Below, piece after piece: positions 1 through 6,716 of a DNA stretch of 6,716 nt. Below the pieces are notes generated by a model that was not told where the DNA came from, ran no database searches, and worked only from the letters and a program-made list of their open reading frames with translations. Within the stretch, counting starts at the first letter, position 1. Each line of letters opens with the position of its first letter. Location of the stretch: contig QFPD01000116.1 of the NCBI GenBank assembly GCA_003248845.1, forward strand, positions 1 through 6,716, read 5' to 3'. The translations under genes were made by a program, and so were the position numbers. The stretch comes from Microbacterium sp. (GTDB lineage Bacteria > Actinomycetota > Actinomycetes > Actinomycetales > Microbacteriaceae).

Positions 1-111
1 TCGATCTGGTGGCTCGACGGCACGGACCCGAGTTCGGCACGCTACGCCGTCGGCGCCGGTCCGCAGACCGTCGACGGTCAGACCGTGATCTGGATGACCT
101 GGGCCGAGTGA
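1..111 (+). CDS. C-terminal end of an unidentified protein (5' end outside window)
   Basis: Frame 1 is open from the window edge to a TGA at 109-111, giving 36 residues. The peptide begins SIWWLDG, passes through a YAVGAGPQ stretch and ends VIWMTWAE. Codon third positions are strongly G/C, as in the neighbouring genes, which supports real coding. The piece is rich in Trp (four) and contains no membrane span, so the protein ends in a soluble tail. I do not recognise the family, and no domain can be assigned from so short a piece. It lies 76 nt upstream of the glycosyltransferase gene on the same strand, and that gene appears to have its own promoter, so co-transcription is not required. Confidence 0.5.
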   Translation, partial: SIWWLDGTDPSSARYAVGAGPQTVDGQTVIWMTWAE

Positions 112-175
112 CGCCGACGTAGGGGATCTCAGCCGACGCATACCCCGTTCGCGGCACGCGCATCGCCCACCGTCC

Positions 176-181
176 TAGCGT
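176..181 (+). promoter_or_regulatory. Putative -10 box for a leaderless glycosyltransferase mRNA
   Basis: TAGCGT fits the actinobacterial TAnnnT -10 pattern and ends 6 nt before the GTG at 188, so transcription would start at or next to the start codon. No Shine-Dalgarno sequence precedes that GTG, which agrees with leaderless translation. No convincing -35 hexamer is visible at the usual spacing. The rest of the 76-nt gap (112-187) holds nothing else I can support. This is a pattern match only. Confidence 0.35.
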
Positions 182-187
182 CACGGT

Positions 188-2212
188 GTGACGACCGCTT
201 TCGCCTCCCCCGCGCAGCCCACCTCGGGCGTCATCGCGCACAGCCCCGCGTCGGCACCCCGCCGGGCGTGGAATGTCGGCGTCGCCGTACTCGCGCTCGG
301 TGCGCTGGCACTGACCGCCTGGGGCATCGGGGGGTCGATGTCCGACTACTACGCCTCGATCGCGCTGTCGATGAGCGAGAGCTGGTCCAACTTCTTCTTC
401 GGCGCGCTCGACCCCGCCGGCACGGTGACGCTGGACAAGATCCCGGGCTCGTTCTGGATCCCGGCGCTGTTCGTGAGGGCGCTCGGCTTCTCGCCCTGGG
501 CGGTCATCGTGCCGAACGCGCTCGCCGCGACGGCATCCGTCGTGATCACCGCCGTCACGGCGCGCCGTTGGGCCGGCTCCGTCGCGGGTCTCGTCGCCGG
601 CGGGGTCGTCACCACCACGCCGATCCTCGTGGCGGTCGCGCGGTCGAATCAGCCCGAGACGTTCTTCGTCCTCTGCCTCGCGCTCACCGCGTGGGCGGCG
701 ACGAGAGCGCTCGAGCGGCGCAGCCTCGGGTGGCTCGTGCTGGCCGGCGTGTTCATCGCGGCCGCGTTCTAGACGTACATGCTCGAGGCGTGGGCGGTCT
801 GGCCGGCACTCTCCGTCGCCTACCTCTGCACGCGGCAGAGCTGGTCGCGCCGAGTCGGTCACCTCGCCATCGCCGGTGTCACAAGCATCGCGCTCTCGCT
901 CACATGGGTCGTGGCCGTCTCCCTCGTCCCGGCTTCCGGCCGTCCGTACATCGGCAGCACGCTCACCAACGGCCCGTGGGAGATGGTGTTCGGCTACAAC
1001 GGTCTCGGGCGGTTCGGCTCGTCGACGGCGGATGCCTCGGCCTACCGCTCGTTCACACCCCCCTTCTCCGGCGAGCCGTCGGTCCTGCGGCTCCTCAATG
1101 AGAACCTGGCTGCACAGATCGGGTGGATGCTCCCGGTCGCGATCACCGCCGCCCTCATCCTGTTCGTCCCGCGCTTCGATCGCGCGCTCACGCTCTTCGG
1201 TACCGTGTGGTTCGCGACGTTCGCCGCCATGTTCTCCGCCGTGGCAGGGATGCACCAGTTCTACACGGCTTCGCTCGCCGTTCCGGTGGCCCTGCTCGTC
1301 GGAGCGGCCTTCGCGATCGCACGACGTCGACACGCCCTCTGGGCGCAACTCGCCCTCATCGGGATCGCCGCCGTGACGGCCATCGGCATCGGGTTCGTCG
1401 GCAACGGCGGAGCCGCGTTCCTCGCGCCGGTCGCCGTCGTGCAGCTCGTCGTCGCGGCCGTCGCCGGTGCGCTCGCCATCTGGGAGTGGCGCCGCGGAGT
1501 GCGGATGCCGATCGCCGCAGTCGTCGCCGCGGTCGCGCTCGTCGTGAGCCCGGCGGCGCTGGCGGTGGTGACGATTTTTACACCCAACTCCACCAACCCC
1601 GTCGCCGGCGGCATCTCGGCGATGAGCGGCGGCGGGTTCGGTTCGGGCGCACTCACGCGCGGCGGAAGCGCGGCGGCGAACGGCAGCCCGGGCGCAGCAC
1701 CCGGTGCCGGCCCCTCGCGTGGCTCCGGTGGTCCAGCTCTGGACGGTGACGGAGCGGCTGGGCAACGCGGAAAGGCATCCCGGGACGGCGGCGGAGCGTC
1801 AGGCACACAGTCGGCGCCGACCGATACACAGACAGTCGCCTGGCTCACGGCGCACGTCGACGGTGGTCGGTACCTCGCCGCCGTCTTCGGCGCCCAGGCG
1901 GCGGCGAGGCTCATCATCGCATCGGACGGCGGCTCGTTCCTGCCGATCGGCGGGTTCAACGGCGGCGACCCCGTGCCGACGCTCGACGCGTTCCAGAGGA
2001 TGGTCACCGCCGGCGACGTGACGTATGTCGTGGCGTCGGGCGGAGACGGTCGCGGAGCCGGCACCGCCTTCGGTGCGGGGAACGGCAACGCCGCACCCGC
2101 CGTGCCCGCGATGGCGCCAACGACGAGCGCCCAGATCCGATCCTGGGTTCTTCAGAACTGCACCGCGGTCACGGATGCCCCGGTGAGCGACCTGTACGAC
2201 TGCGCCGGCTGA
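188..2212 (+). pseudogene. GT-C family (PMT/ArnT/YkcB-like) membrane glycosyltransferase, interrupted by an in-frame TAG
   Basis: Read through codon 195, the frame encodes 674 residues, about the normal length for YkcB-like family-39 glycosyltransferases. These multi-pass membrane enzymes are expected to move a sugar from a polyprenyl-phosphate donor to an extracytoplasmic acceptor; the acceptor here is unknown. Visible features: TM1 at about 29-48; the first extracytoplasmic loop with SMSESWSNFFFG (61-72), DP (75-76) and DK (83-84); ARSNQPET (151-158), matching the family's R-[ST]-N-x-P-[DE]; RPYIGSTLTNGPWEMVFGYN (252-271); MHQFYT (355-360); a Gly/Ala/Ser-rich linker (about 474-540); and a C-terminal soluble domain (about 547-674) with SDGGSFLPIGGF and a final LYDC. 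TAG at 770-772 splits the gene into a 194-aa piece and a piece that could restart at ATG 779. An in-frame TAG at 176 leaves GTG 188 as the only credible start. No other lesion is seen, so the mutation is recent, a local polymorphism or a sequence error. Confidence 0.85.
770..772 (+). other. Premature TAG stop, codon 195 of the glycosyltransferase
   Basis: The reading runs AAAF-stop-TYMLEAW with the same frame open on both sides. In related enzymes this segment usually reads F-x-T-K-M-L-[QE]-A without interruption. One substitution, for instance C to T in CAG (Gln), would restore the frame, but the original codon is inferred. The next ATG in frame is at 779, so reinitiation is physically possible. 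The fragment it would make lacks TM1 and the SMSESW/DP/DK loop, so it should be inactive alone. Confidence 0.85.
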
Positions 2213-2249
2213 GTCAGCCGATCTTCTCGACGAGCGCGCCGAGCCGGCG
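2203..2249. terminator. Inverted repeats at the convergent glycosyltransferase/gltX junction
   Basis: Two dyads overlap here. CGGCTGA (2206-2212) and TCAGCCG (2214-2220) are perfect 7-bp arms around a single base and contain both stop codons. CGCCGGCT (2203-2210) and AGCCGGCG (2242-2249) are perfect 8-bp arms with a 31-nt loop. Neither is followed by a T tract on either strand. With only 1 nt between the two stops, any terminator must lie within coding sequence. A U-less hairpin acting in both directions is plausible but unproven; the short dyad may simply reflect both genes ending in GGC TGA. Confidence 0.25.
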
Positions 2250-3728
2250 GACCGACTCGCCCTTACCGAGGAGCTCCATCGACTCGAAGAGCGGCGGCGA
2301 CACCCGACGACCGCTCACGGCGACGCGCAGGGGTCCATACGCGACGCGGGGTTTGAGGCCCAAACCGTCGATGAGGGCACCACTGAGGGCTTCCTGCACG
2401 GCCGCAGCCGTAAAGCCGTGCTCCGGCACGAGTTCGAGGGCGCCCACGGACGCCACGAGGACCTCGCCCGCGTTCGCGGGAAGACCCGCGACGGCGTCGT
2501 CGTCGTAGGAGACCTCGTCCCGGAACAGGAAGCCGAGGAGCCCCGGCGCGTCGCCGAGCAGCTGCATACGCTCCTGCACGAGGGGGGCGGCGGCATCCAG
2601 TGTCGCCTGCTGCTGCGCCGTCGGTGGATTCTCGACGACACCGGCTCCGGCGAGATAGGGAACGAGCCGCGCCGCGAAGTCCTCCGGCGCGAGAAGGCGG
2701 ATGTGGTCGCCGTTGATGGACTCGGCCTTCTTCTGGTCGAAGCGGGCAGGGTTCGGGTTGACGTCGGCGATGTCGAAGGCGGCGACGAGCTCGTCGCGCG
2801 TGAACACATCGCGGTCGGCGGCGATCGACCAGCCGAGGAGCGAGAGGTAGTTCAGCAGACCCTCGTGGATGAAGCCCTTCTCGCGCAGAAGGAACAGATC
2901 CGCCTGCGGATCGCGCTTGGAGAGCTTCTTGGTGCCGGTCTCCCCCAGCACGAGTGGCATGTGACCGAATCGCGGCACGAAGTCGGTCACGCCCGCGTCA
3001 TTGAGGGCCGCATACAGTGCGAGCTGACGCGCCGTCGACGGCATGAGGTCCTCGCCGCGGATGACGTGAGTGATGCCCATCAACGCGTCGTCCACCGGGT
3101 TCGTGAAGGTGTAGAGAGCCTGCCCGCCCGCGCGCACGACGACGAAGTCGGGGAACGATCCGGCGGGGAAGGTCACCTCGCCGCGGATGAGGTCGACATA
3201 GGTGACGTCGTGGTCGGGCACGCGCAGCCGGTAGGCGGGCTCGCGTCCCTCCGCGCGGAAGGCCGCTCTCTGCTCGTCGCTGAGATCGCGGTCGAAATTG
3301 TCGTAGCCGAGCTGCTTGGCGCGACCGGCGGCCTCGTTGCGCGCGTCGATCTCGTCCGCGGTCGAATACGACTCGTAGACCGCGCCCGAGGCGATGAGCT
3401 TCTCCAGTACCCCGGCGTAGATCTCGCCGCGCTCAGACTGACGGTACGGGGCGTGCGGGCCGCCCTTCTCGACGCCCTCGTCCCAGTCGATCTCGAGCCA
3501 GGTGAGCGCGTCGACGAGCTGGCGGTAGCTCTCCTCGCTGTCGCGCGCGGCGTCAGTGTCTTCGACGCGGAAGATCAGCTTGCCCCCCGTGTGGCGCGCA
3601 TACGCCCAGTTGTAGAGGGCGGTGCGGACCATGCCGACGTGCGGAAGACCCGTCGGCGACGGGCAGAACCGAACGCGGACGTCGGCTCCGGTGGCGGTGG
3701 TGGTACGGGGATCGATCGCGGCAGACAT
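2214..3728 (-). CDS. gltX: Glutamyl-tRNA synthetase
   Basis: This class I aminoacyl-tRNA synthetase charges tRNA-Glu with glutamate using ATP in the cytoplasm (and possibly tRNA-Gln where Gln-tRNA is made by the GatCAB transamidation route). The 504-residue length is normal. The Rossmann catalytic core carries the HIGH-type signature as [19 protein letters not shown] (23-41), followed by [15 protein letters not shown] (53-67). [19 protein letters not shown] (210-228) is typical of the family. The KMSKS-type loop is KKLSKRDP (267-274), followed by [16 protein letters not shown]. The remaining C-terminal part is the helical anticodon-binding region. I chose ATG 3728 rather than GTG 3749: the GTG lies upstream of a likely -10 box and within the preceding gene, while the ATG sits 7 nt after that box. 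The gene converges on the glycosyltransferase gene (1-nt gap) and lies 10 nt downstream of the LysR gene. No abnormality is seen in the protein. Confidence 0.97.
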   Translation of the reverse strand: MSAAIDPRTTTATGADVRVRFCPSPTGLPHVGMVRTALYNWAYARHTGGKLIFRVEDTDAARDSEESYRQLVDALTWLEIDWDEGVEKGGPHAPYRQSERGEIYAGVLEKLIASGAVYESYSTADEIDARNEAAGRAKQLGYDNFDRDLSDEQRAAFRAEGREPAYRLRVPDHDVTYVDLIRGEVTFPAGSFPDFVVVRAGGQALYTFTNPVDDALMGITHVIRGEDLMPSTARQLALYAALNDAGVTDFVPRFGHMPLVLGETGTKKLSKRDPQADLFLLREKGFIHEGLLNYLSLLGWSIAADRDVFTRDELVAAFDIADVNPNPARFDQKKAESINGDHIRLLAPEDFAARLVPYLAGAGVVENPPTAQQQATLDAAAPLVQERMQLLGDAPGLLGFLFRDEVSYDDDAVAGLPANAGEVLVASVGALELVPEHGFTAAAVQEALSGALIDGLGLKPRVAYGPLRVAVSGRRVSPPLFESMELLGKGESVRRLGALVEKIG

Positions 3729-3735
3729 CCCCCCC

Positions 3736-3741
3736 AGTCTA
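3736..3741 (-). promoter_or_regulatory. Putative -10 box of gltX, overlapping the LysR stop codon
   Basis: On the minus strand TAGACT is followed by seven G residues and then the gltX ATG, so transcription would begin at or close to the ATG and give a leaderless mRNA. The first three bases of the box are also the TAG stop codon of the LysR gene. No good -35 is visible 16-18 nt upstream. The G run abuts the ATG too closely to act as a normal ribosome binding site. Read-through from the LysR promoter could add to expression. Confidence 0.4.
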
Positions 3742-4683
3742 GGCGCCACCGGTGCGCGCGCCCGCGGCGGGAAGCACGTCGCGCAGCGCCGTCAGCGCGG
3801 CGGCGAGCGACGGCACCCGTTCCGACCCCTGCGCCGTGACGACGTGCAGACGTCGGGCCTCGGCGAGCGGCAGCGGGGCCGTCGCGATGCCGGGCAGCAT
3901 CGGAAAGGAATCGAGTGCCATGCGCGGGAGGGTGGCGACGCCGATGCCCTGAGCGACGAGTCCCTCGACCGCGACGTAATTGTCGGTTTCGAAGCCGATG
4001 CGCGGGGCGAAACCCGCCCGTTCGCAGAGTTCGAGGAGATGCCCCCGGCAGCGCGGGCATCCGGCGATCCACGTTTCGTCGGACAGATCCGCGACGCCGC
4101 GGACGGGCGCATGTGCGGCGGGGAGGACGAGCATGAGGTCGTCGCGACCCGCGCTGCGTACCGAGAGTCCGCGGGCGCTGTGGCGATGCGGATCGTCGCG
4201 GTCACCCGGATAGCTGAACGTCAGGGCGATGTCGGCGCGGTCTTCGCGGATAGCCTGGACGGCTTCGGGCGGCTCGGCCTCGAGGTAGGTGACGGCGATG
4301 CCGGGATGGGAGATCGCGAGCGCCGCGAGGAGGCGCGGGACGAGAACGGGCGACGCCGACGGGAATGCGACCAGCCGCACGAGGCCCGTGCGCAGACCGC
4401 GCAGCTGGGCGAGTTCCTCCGCGGCCGCCTCGACCGCCAATGCGACGGTGGGCGCGTGACGCGCGAGCACTCGCCCGGCCTCGCTGAGACGCACCCCGCG
4501 TCCGACCCGCTCGACCACGGCGATCTCGAGCCGGGCTTCGAGGCGGCGCAGGTGCTGGCTGATCGCCGGCTGACTGTATCCGAGCGCGGCCGCGGCGCCG
4601 GTGATCGATCCGGTATCCGCGATCGCCCGCACGATCCGCAGGCTCTGCACATCGAGATCGGCGGCCGCATCCGTCACTGACAC
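3739..4683 (-). CDS. LysR-type transcriptional regulator
   Basis: A 314-residue cytoplasmic DNA-binding regulator, the usual LysR length. The N-terminal winged helix-turn-helix spans about residues 11-70, with [20 protein letters not shown] (25-44) as the classic recognition region and the wing ending [10 protein letters not shown] linker helix (about 75-97) leads into a periplasmic-binding-protein-like effector domain (about 100-300), including [10 protein letters not shown] and [22 protein letters not shown] (208-212) gives a CxxC pair, with a further Cys at 220. The start is GTG 4683; a second GTG at codon 3 is possible, and no ATG lies in frame just upstream. It is divergent from the PLP-enzyme gene, the usual arrangement of a LysR gene with its target, and its TAG stop lies 10 nt before gltX. 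The effector ligand cannot be told from sequence. Confidence 0.95.
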   Translation of the reverse strand: MSVTDAAADLDVQSLRIVRAIADTGSITGAAAALGYSQPAISQHLRRLEARLEIAVVERVGRGVRLSEAGRVLARHAPTVALAVEAAAEELAQLRGLRTGLVRLVAFPSASPVLVPRLLAALAISHPGIAVTYLEAEPPEAVQAIREDRADIALTFSYPGDRDDPHRHSARGLSVRSAGRDDLMLVLPAAHAPVRGVADLSDETWIAGCPRCRGHLLELCERAGFAPRIGFETDNYVAVEGLVAQGIGVATLPRMALDSFPMLPGIATAPLPLAEARRLHVVTAQGSERVPSLAAALTALRDVLPAAGARTGGA

Positions 4684-4756
4684 ATCATCTCACGTCATGC
4701 ATGTTATCGGAATGATGCCGTAGATGTATGTGAGGGGAGTCGGGAGGCTGGATGAC
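4684..4756. promoter_or_regulatory. Divergent promoter/operator region between LysR gene and PLP-enzyme gene
   Basis: This 73-nt gap must hold both start signals and is less GC-rich than its surroundings. On the minus strand TAACAT (4706-4701) fits a -10 box for the LysR gene, with CATACA (4730-4725) as a weak -35 at 18-nt spacing; this would give a leader of about 11 nt. Dyads present are the 8-bp palindrome CATGCATG (4696-4703), CTCAC/GTGAG arms (4689-4693 and 4730-4734), and CAT-N9-ATG (4700-4714). They overlap the proposed promoter, as expected of an autoregulated LysR operator. No exact T-N11-A LysR box with good symmetry stood out, and the plus-strand -10 is not clear. Confidence 0.4.
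4742..4747 (+). promoter_or_regulatory. Ribosome binding site of the PLP-enzyme gene
   Basis: GGGAGG lies 9 nt before ATG 4757 and is a good Shine-Dalgarno match. It decides the start: the in-frame ATG at 4724 would add eleven residues but has no such site before it. The glycosyltransferase and gltX genes, by contrast, seem to lack a usable Shine-Dalgarno sequence. Confidence 0.6.
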
Positions 4757-5809
4757 ATGACGACAGCGACCCGCACCGCGCTCGACGAACTGCGTGCACA
4801 GTTCTCCAACACGAACGGGTACCTCGCCGCGTGCACCGCGGGACTCGTGACGGCCGGCACGCGCGACGCGATGACGGCGGAGTACGCGCGACGGCCGGAC
4901 ATCGCGGAGTACTGTCGCGCGGTCGAGGCCTCCCGCGGGCACGTCGCCGCGCTCGTCGGTGTCTCACCCGATCGGGTCGCCATCGGGTCGCAGACGTCGG
5001 TGCAGGTCTCCCTTCTCGCCGCCGGGGTCGACCCGGGGGCGGAGGTGCTCGTCCCCGAAGACGAGTTCTCGTCGCTCGTGCTGCCTTTCGTGCATGCCGG
5101 CCGTGGCATCCGCGTGCGCACCGCTCCCCTCGCACAGCTCGCCGAGGCGATCTCGCCCGAAACCGCCCTCGTGGCGTTCTCGCTCGTGCAGTCGGCTTCC
5201 GGCGAGGTCGCCGATATCGACGCGATCGTCGGGGCCGCGGCTCGCGTCGGCGCTCGAACGGTATGCGACGCGACACAGGCGGTGGGCTGGATGCCGGTCG
5301 ATGCAACGCGCGTCGACGCCCTGGTGTGCCATGCGTACAAGTGGCTATGCTGCCCGCGCGGTGTCTCCTTCCTGGTTCTGTCCGCAGAGTACGCGCGGGC
5401 GCTGACCCCCGTGCACGCCGGGTGGTATGCGGGAGATGATCCATGGTCCTCGTGCTACGGCGGAGACGCGGAACTCGCCCGGTGCGCACGCAGATTCGAC
5501 GTCTCGCCGGTCTGGCAGGCGTTCGTCGGCGCGGAGCCTGCGCTCGCGGCCTTCGCCGCGGCACCCATGGCCGATGTGTTCGCGCACGTGACGGCTCTCG
5601 CGGCGGACTTCCGTTCGCGGCTGGGCCTCGTCGAACCGGAGCGGCCGAGTGCGATCGTGACGTGGCCGGATGCCGCAGGCGATGCGCTTGCGGCACTCAC
5701 CGCGGCGGGGATCGTCGCCTCCGGGCGCGCGGGCAAGGCCCGCGTCGCGTTCCACGCATTCAACGATCGGGGCGACGTCGACCGAGCGGCTCGAACGCTC
5801 GGGCGCTGA
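4757..5809 (+). CDS. Class V-fold PLP-dependent enzyme (aminotransferase / cysteine desulfurase / kynureninase-like)
   Basis: A 350-residue predicted cytoplasmic enzyme of PLP fold type I, slightly short for class V. IGSQTSVQVSLLAAG (76-90) is the phosphate-binding region after the N-terminal helices. CDATQAVGW (170-178) supplies the Asp (171) that binds the PLP ring nitrogen and a Gln (174). CHAYKWLCCPRG (191-202) holds the expected Schiff-base Lys195. The end carries the family's R-[VS]-x-F-H-x-[FY]-N block (R329-N336) followed by a D-V-D motif, where the Arg usually binds the substrate carboxylate. Cysteines flank the active-site region (191, 198, 199), but I cannot identify a desulfurase-type catalytic Cys. 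The substrate is therefore unknown; aminotransferase, desulfurase, epimerase and kynureninase-type chemistry all remain open. The divergent LysR gene is the likely regulator. The gene converges on the MFS gene with a 23-nt gap. Confidence 0.9.
   Translation: MTTATRTALDELRAQFSNTNGYLAACTAGLVTAGTRDAMTAEYARRPDIAEYCRAVEASRGHVAALVGVSPDRVAIGSQTSVQVSLLAAGVDPGAEVLVPEDEFSSLVLPFVHAGRGIRVRTAPLAQLAEAISPETALVAFSLVQSASGEVADIDAIVGAAARVGARTVCDATQAVGWMPVDATRVDALVCHAYKWLCCPRGVSFLVLSAEYARALTPVHAGWYAGDDPWSSCYGGDAELARCARRFDVSPVWQAFVGAEPALAAFAAAPMADVFAHVTALAADFRSRLGLVEPERPSAIVTWPDAAGDALAALTAAGIVASGRAGKARVAFHAFNDRGDVDRAARTLGR
5782..5802. terminator. GC-rich hairpin at the convergent PLP-enzyme/MFS junction
   Basis: CCGAGCG (5782-5788) and CGCTCGG (5796-5802) form a perfect 7-bp stem with a 7-nt loop. 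It lies in the last codons of the PLP-enzyme gene and about 30 nt past the MFS stop codon on the other strand. Neither strand has a T tract after it, so it would be a U-less terminator or mRNA 3'-end stabiliser, better placed for the MFS transcript than for the PLP-enzyme transcript. Chance occurrence in GC-rich coding DNA is a real alternative. Confidence 0.3.
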
Positions 5810-5832
5810 AACGCGTCGATCGAAACGCAGAT

Positions 5833-6716
5833 CTAGACGCCGTGCTCCCGGGCGACGGGCGCAGTGCGGCGCGCGTACGGCGACAGCACCGTGACGGCGA
5901 CGACCACGACGAGGGCGACGAGGGCCAGCCCGCCGTAGCCGATCCCGGAGAGGACGACACCCGCGAGCACGGCGCCGACGGCGGCGCTGAAGGTCATGAT
6001 CGTGTCGCTGAGCCCCTGACGGCGGGGGCGCAGGGCGGTCGGAGAGCTCTCCGTCAGCAGCGCAGCTCCTGCGACCGTCGCCGCACTCCACCCCGCGCCG
6101 AGAAGGAAGAGAGCCGCGAGGACCGCCCACTGCGAGTCGGGCGCGATCGCGGCGAGCAGAAGGGCCGCAGCGAGCAGCGTCTGCCCGACCAGGATGGTGG
6201 CGATCCGGCCCGCCCTGTCGGCCAGGAGTCCGAACAACGGCGACAAGCCGTACATGCCGAAGACGTGGAGCGCGATCGTCGTGCCGACGACCAGGGTCAC
6301 GTGAGCGGGCGCAAGGTGCGCCAGATGCACCGGGGTCATCGCCATGACGGAGGCCATGACCACATGCGAGCCGGCGACAGCGAAGATCGCGTAGCGCGCG
6401 GCAACCGGACGGTCGGACTCCACGATGTGCTCGCGACGCGCCTCGCCGGTGAGCGCCAGTCGCTGCGCGACGAGGAGAGGGTCGGGGCGGAGCGCGGCGA
6501 CGTACAGCGCGAACGCGGCGACCTGAGAGACGATTGAGAACGCGTATGCGCCGGTGAGCGGCGGCATGCCGATGAAGGCCCCGAACGCCTCGCCGGGCGT
6601 GAGCAGCAGCGGACCCGCGACCGCTCCGATCGTCGTCGCCCACACCACGACGCCGAGATCTCGCGCGCGACGCGACGAGTCCGCGAGGTCGGTCGCGGCG
6701 AACCGGGACTGCAGAT
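5833..6716 (-). CDS. MFS transporter, C-terminal part (5' end outside window)
   Basis: The frame is open from the right edge to a TAG at 5835-5833 and gives 293 residues, roughly the last two thirds of a typical MFS permease of about 400-430. The visible part starts LQSRFAATDLAD and then WATTIGAVAGPLLL, a loop plus membrane segment typical of the first half of these carriers. Several further hydrophobic segments follow, with a long cytoplasmic loop between the two six-helix halves (PDPLLVAQRLAL to the ESDRPVAARY region). GLLADRAGR (6205-6231) is the second-half copy of the MFS loop motif G-x-x-x-D-R-x-G-R. LLGAGWSAATVAGAALLTES is a family-typical helix, and the tail is short and basic. A GTG at 6648 could be mistaken for the start, but coding similarity continues upstream of it without a stop. 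The substrate is unknown; a drug or metabolite exporter is only a guess. Confidence 0.9.
   Translation of the reverse strand, partial: LQSRFAATDLADSSRRARDLGVVVWATTIGAVAGPLLLTPGEAFGAFIGMPPLTGAYAFSIVSQVAAFALYVAALRPDPLLVAQRLALTGEARREHIVESDRPVAARYAIFAVAGSHVVMASVMAMTPVHLAHLAPAHVTLVVGTTIALHVFGMYGLSPLFGLLADRAGRIATILVGQTLLAAALLLAAIAPDSQWAVLAALFLLGAGWSAATVAGAALLTESSPTALRPRRQGLSDTIMTFSAAVGAVLAGVVLSGIGYGGLALVALVVVVAVTVLSPYARRTAPVAREHGV

Noticed and set aside
112..175. Terminator after the partial left-edge gene
   Set aside because: Only a GGGG/CCCC pairing with a long loop and no T tract is visible, which is too weak to call.
770..772. TAG as a reassigned sense codon (for example pyrrolysine)
   Set aside because: The LysR and MFS genes in this window end in TAG at their expected C termini, and the position is not catalytic. 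A nonsense mutation or sequence error is simpler.
268..1101. 277-codon open frame on the + strand crossing the premature stop
   Set aside because: Its product is Arg/His-rich with no domain. The glycosyltransferase frame carries all the family motifs on both sides of the stop.
1607..1807. Gly/Ala/Ser-rich segment as a tandem repeat or inserted sequence
   Set aside because: It has no regular repeat unit, and a Gly-rich linker at this position is typical of these glycosyltransferases.
2418..3839. 473-codon open frame on the + strand antisense to gltX
   Set aside because: Its product is a low-complexity Arg/Glu/Val-rich chain with no recognisable domain. It mirrors gltX codons, as expected from GC-rich third positions, and gltX is certain.
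4724..4756. Upstream ATG 4724 as the start of the PLP enzyme
   Set aside because: It lacks a ribosome binding site, and the eleven extra residues do not resemble the family N terminus. ATG 4757 has GGGAGG at good spacing.
5345..6643. 432-codon open frame on the - strand crossing the MFS and PLP-enzyme genes
   Set aside because: It is an Arg-rich shadow frame spanning two well-supported genes on opposite strands.

Overview
The window reads as chromosomal DNA of a high-GC actinobacterium, most likely a Microbacteriaceae member such as Microbacterium. This is inferred from the very GC-rich third codon positions, the actinobacterial form of glutamyl-tRNA synthetase, a YkcB-like glycosyltransferase with a Gly-rich linker, and apparent leaderless starts placed 6-7 nt after TAnnnT boxes. 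No RNA gene, insertion sequence, CRISPR array or phage gene was seen, and no gap between genes exceeds 76 nt.

Layout, left to right. (a) 1-111, + strand: the last 36 codons of an unidentified protein. (b) 188-2212, + strand: a GT-C (PMT/ArnT/YkcB-type) membrane glycosyltransferase of 674 codons plus stop. It is complete in length and motifs but is split by one in-frame TAG at codon 195, inside a normally conserved segment. (c) 2214-3728, - strand: gltX, glutamyl-tRNA synthetase, convergent with (b) and separated from it by 1 nt. (d) 3739-4683, - strand: a LysR-type regulator directly upstream of gltX. (e) 4757-5809, + strand: a class V-fold PLP-dependent enzyme, divergent from the LysR gene. 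(f) 5833-6716, - strand: the C-terminal two thirds of an MFS transporter running off the right edge.

How the genes may work together. gltX is housekeeping and probably has its own leaderless promoter overlapping the LysR stop codon. The LysR gene and the PLP-enzyme gene form the classic divergent regulator/target pair around a 73-nt intergenic region with several short inverted repeats, so the PLP enzyme is the likely regulatory target. The MFS gene converges on the PLP-enzyme gene and need not be functionally linked. The partial gene at the left edge and the glycosyltransferase show no obvious link to the rest.

I see no convincing new multi-gene system. The points that deserve a second look are the single nonsense codon in the glycosyltransferase, the two parallel leaderless-start signals, the regulator/PLP-enzyme intergenic region, the hairpins at both convergent junctions, and an apparent excess of the hexamer GGATGC/GCATCC in several reading frames.
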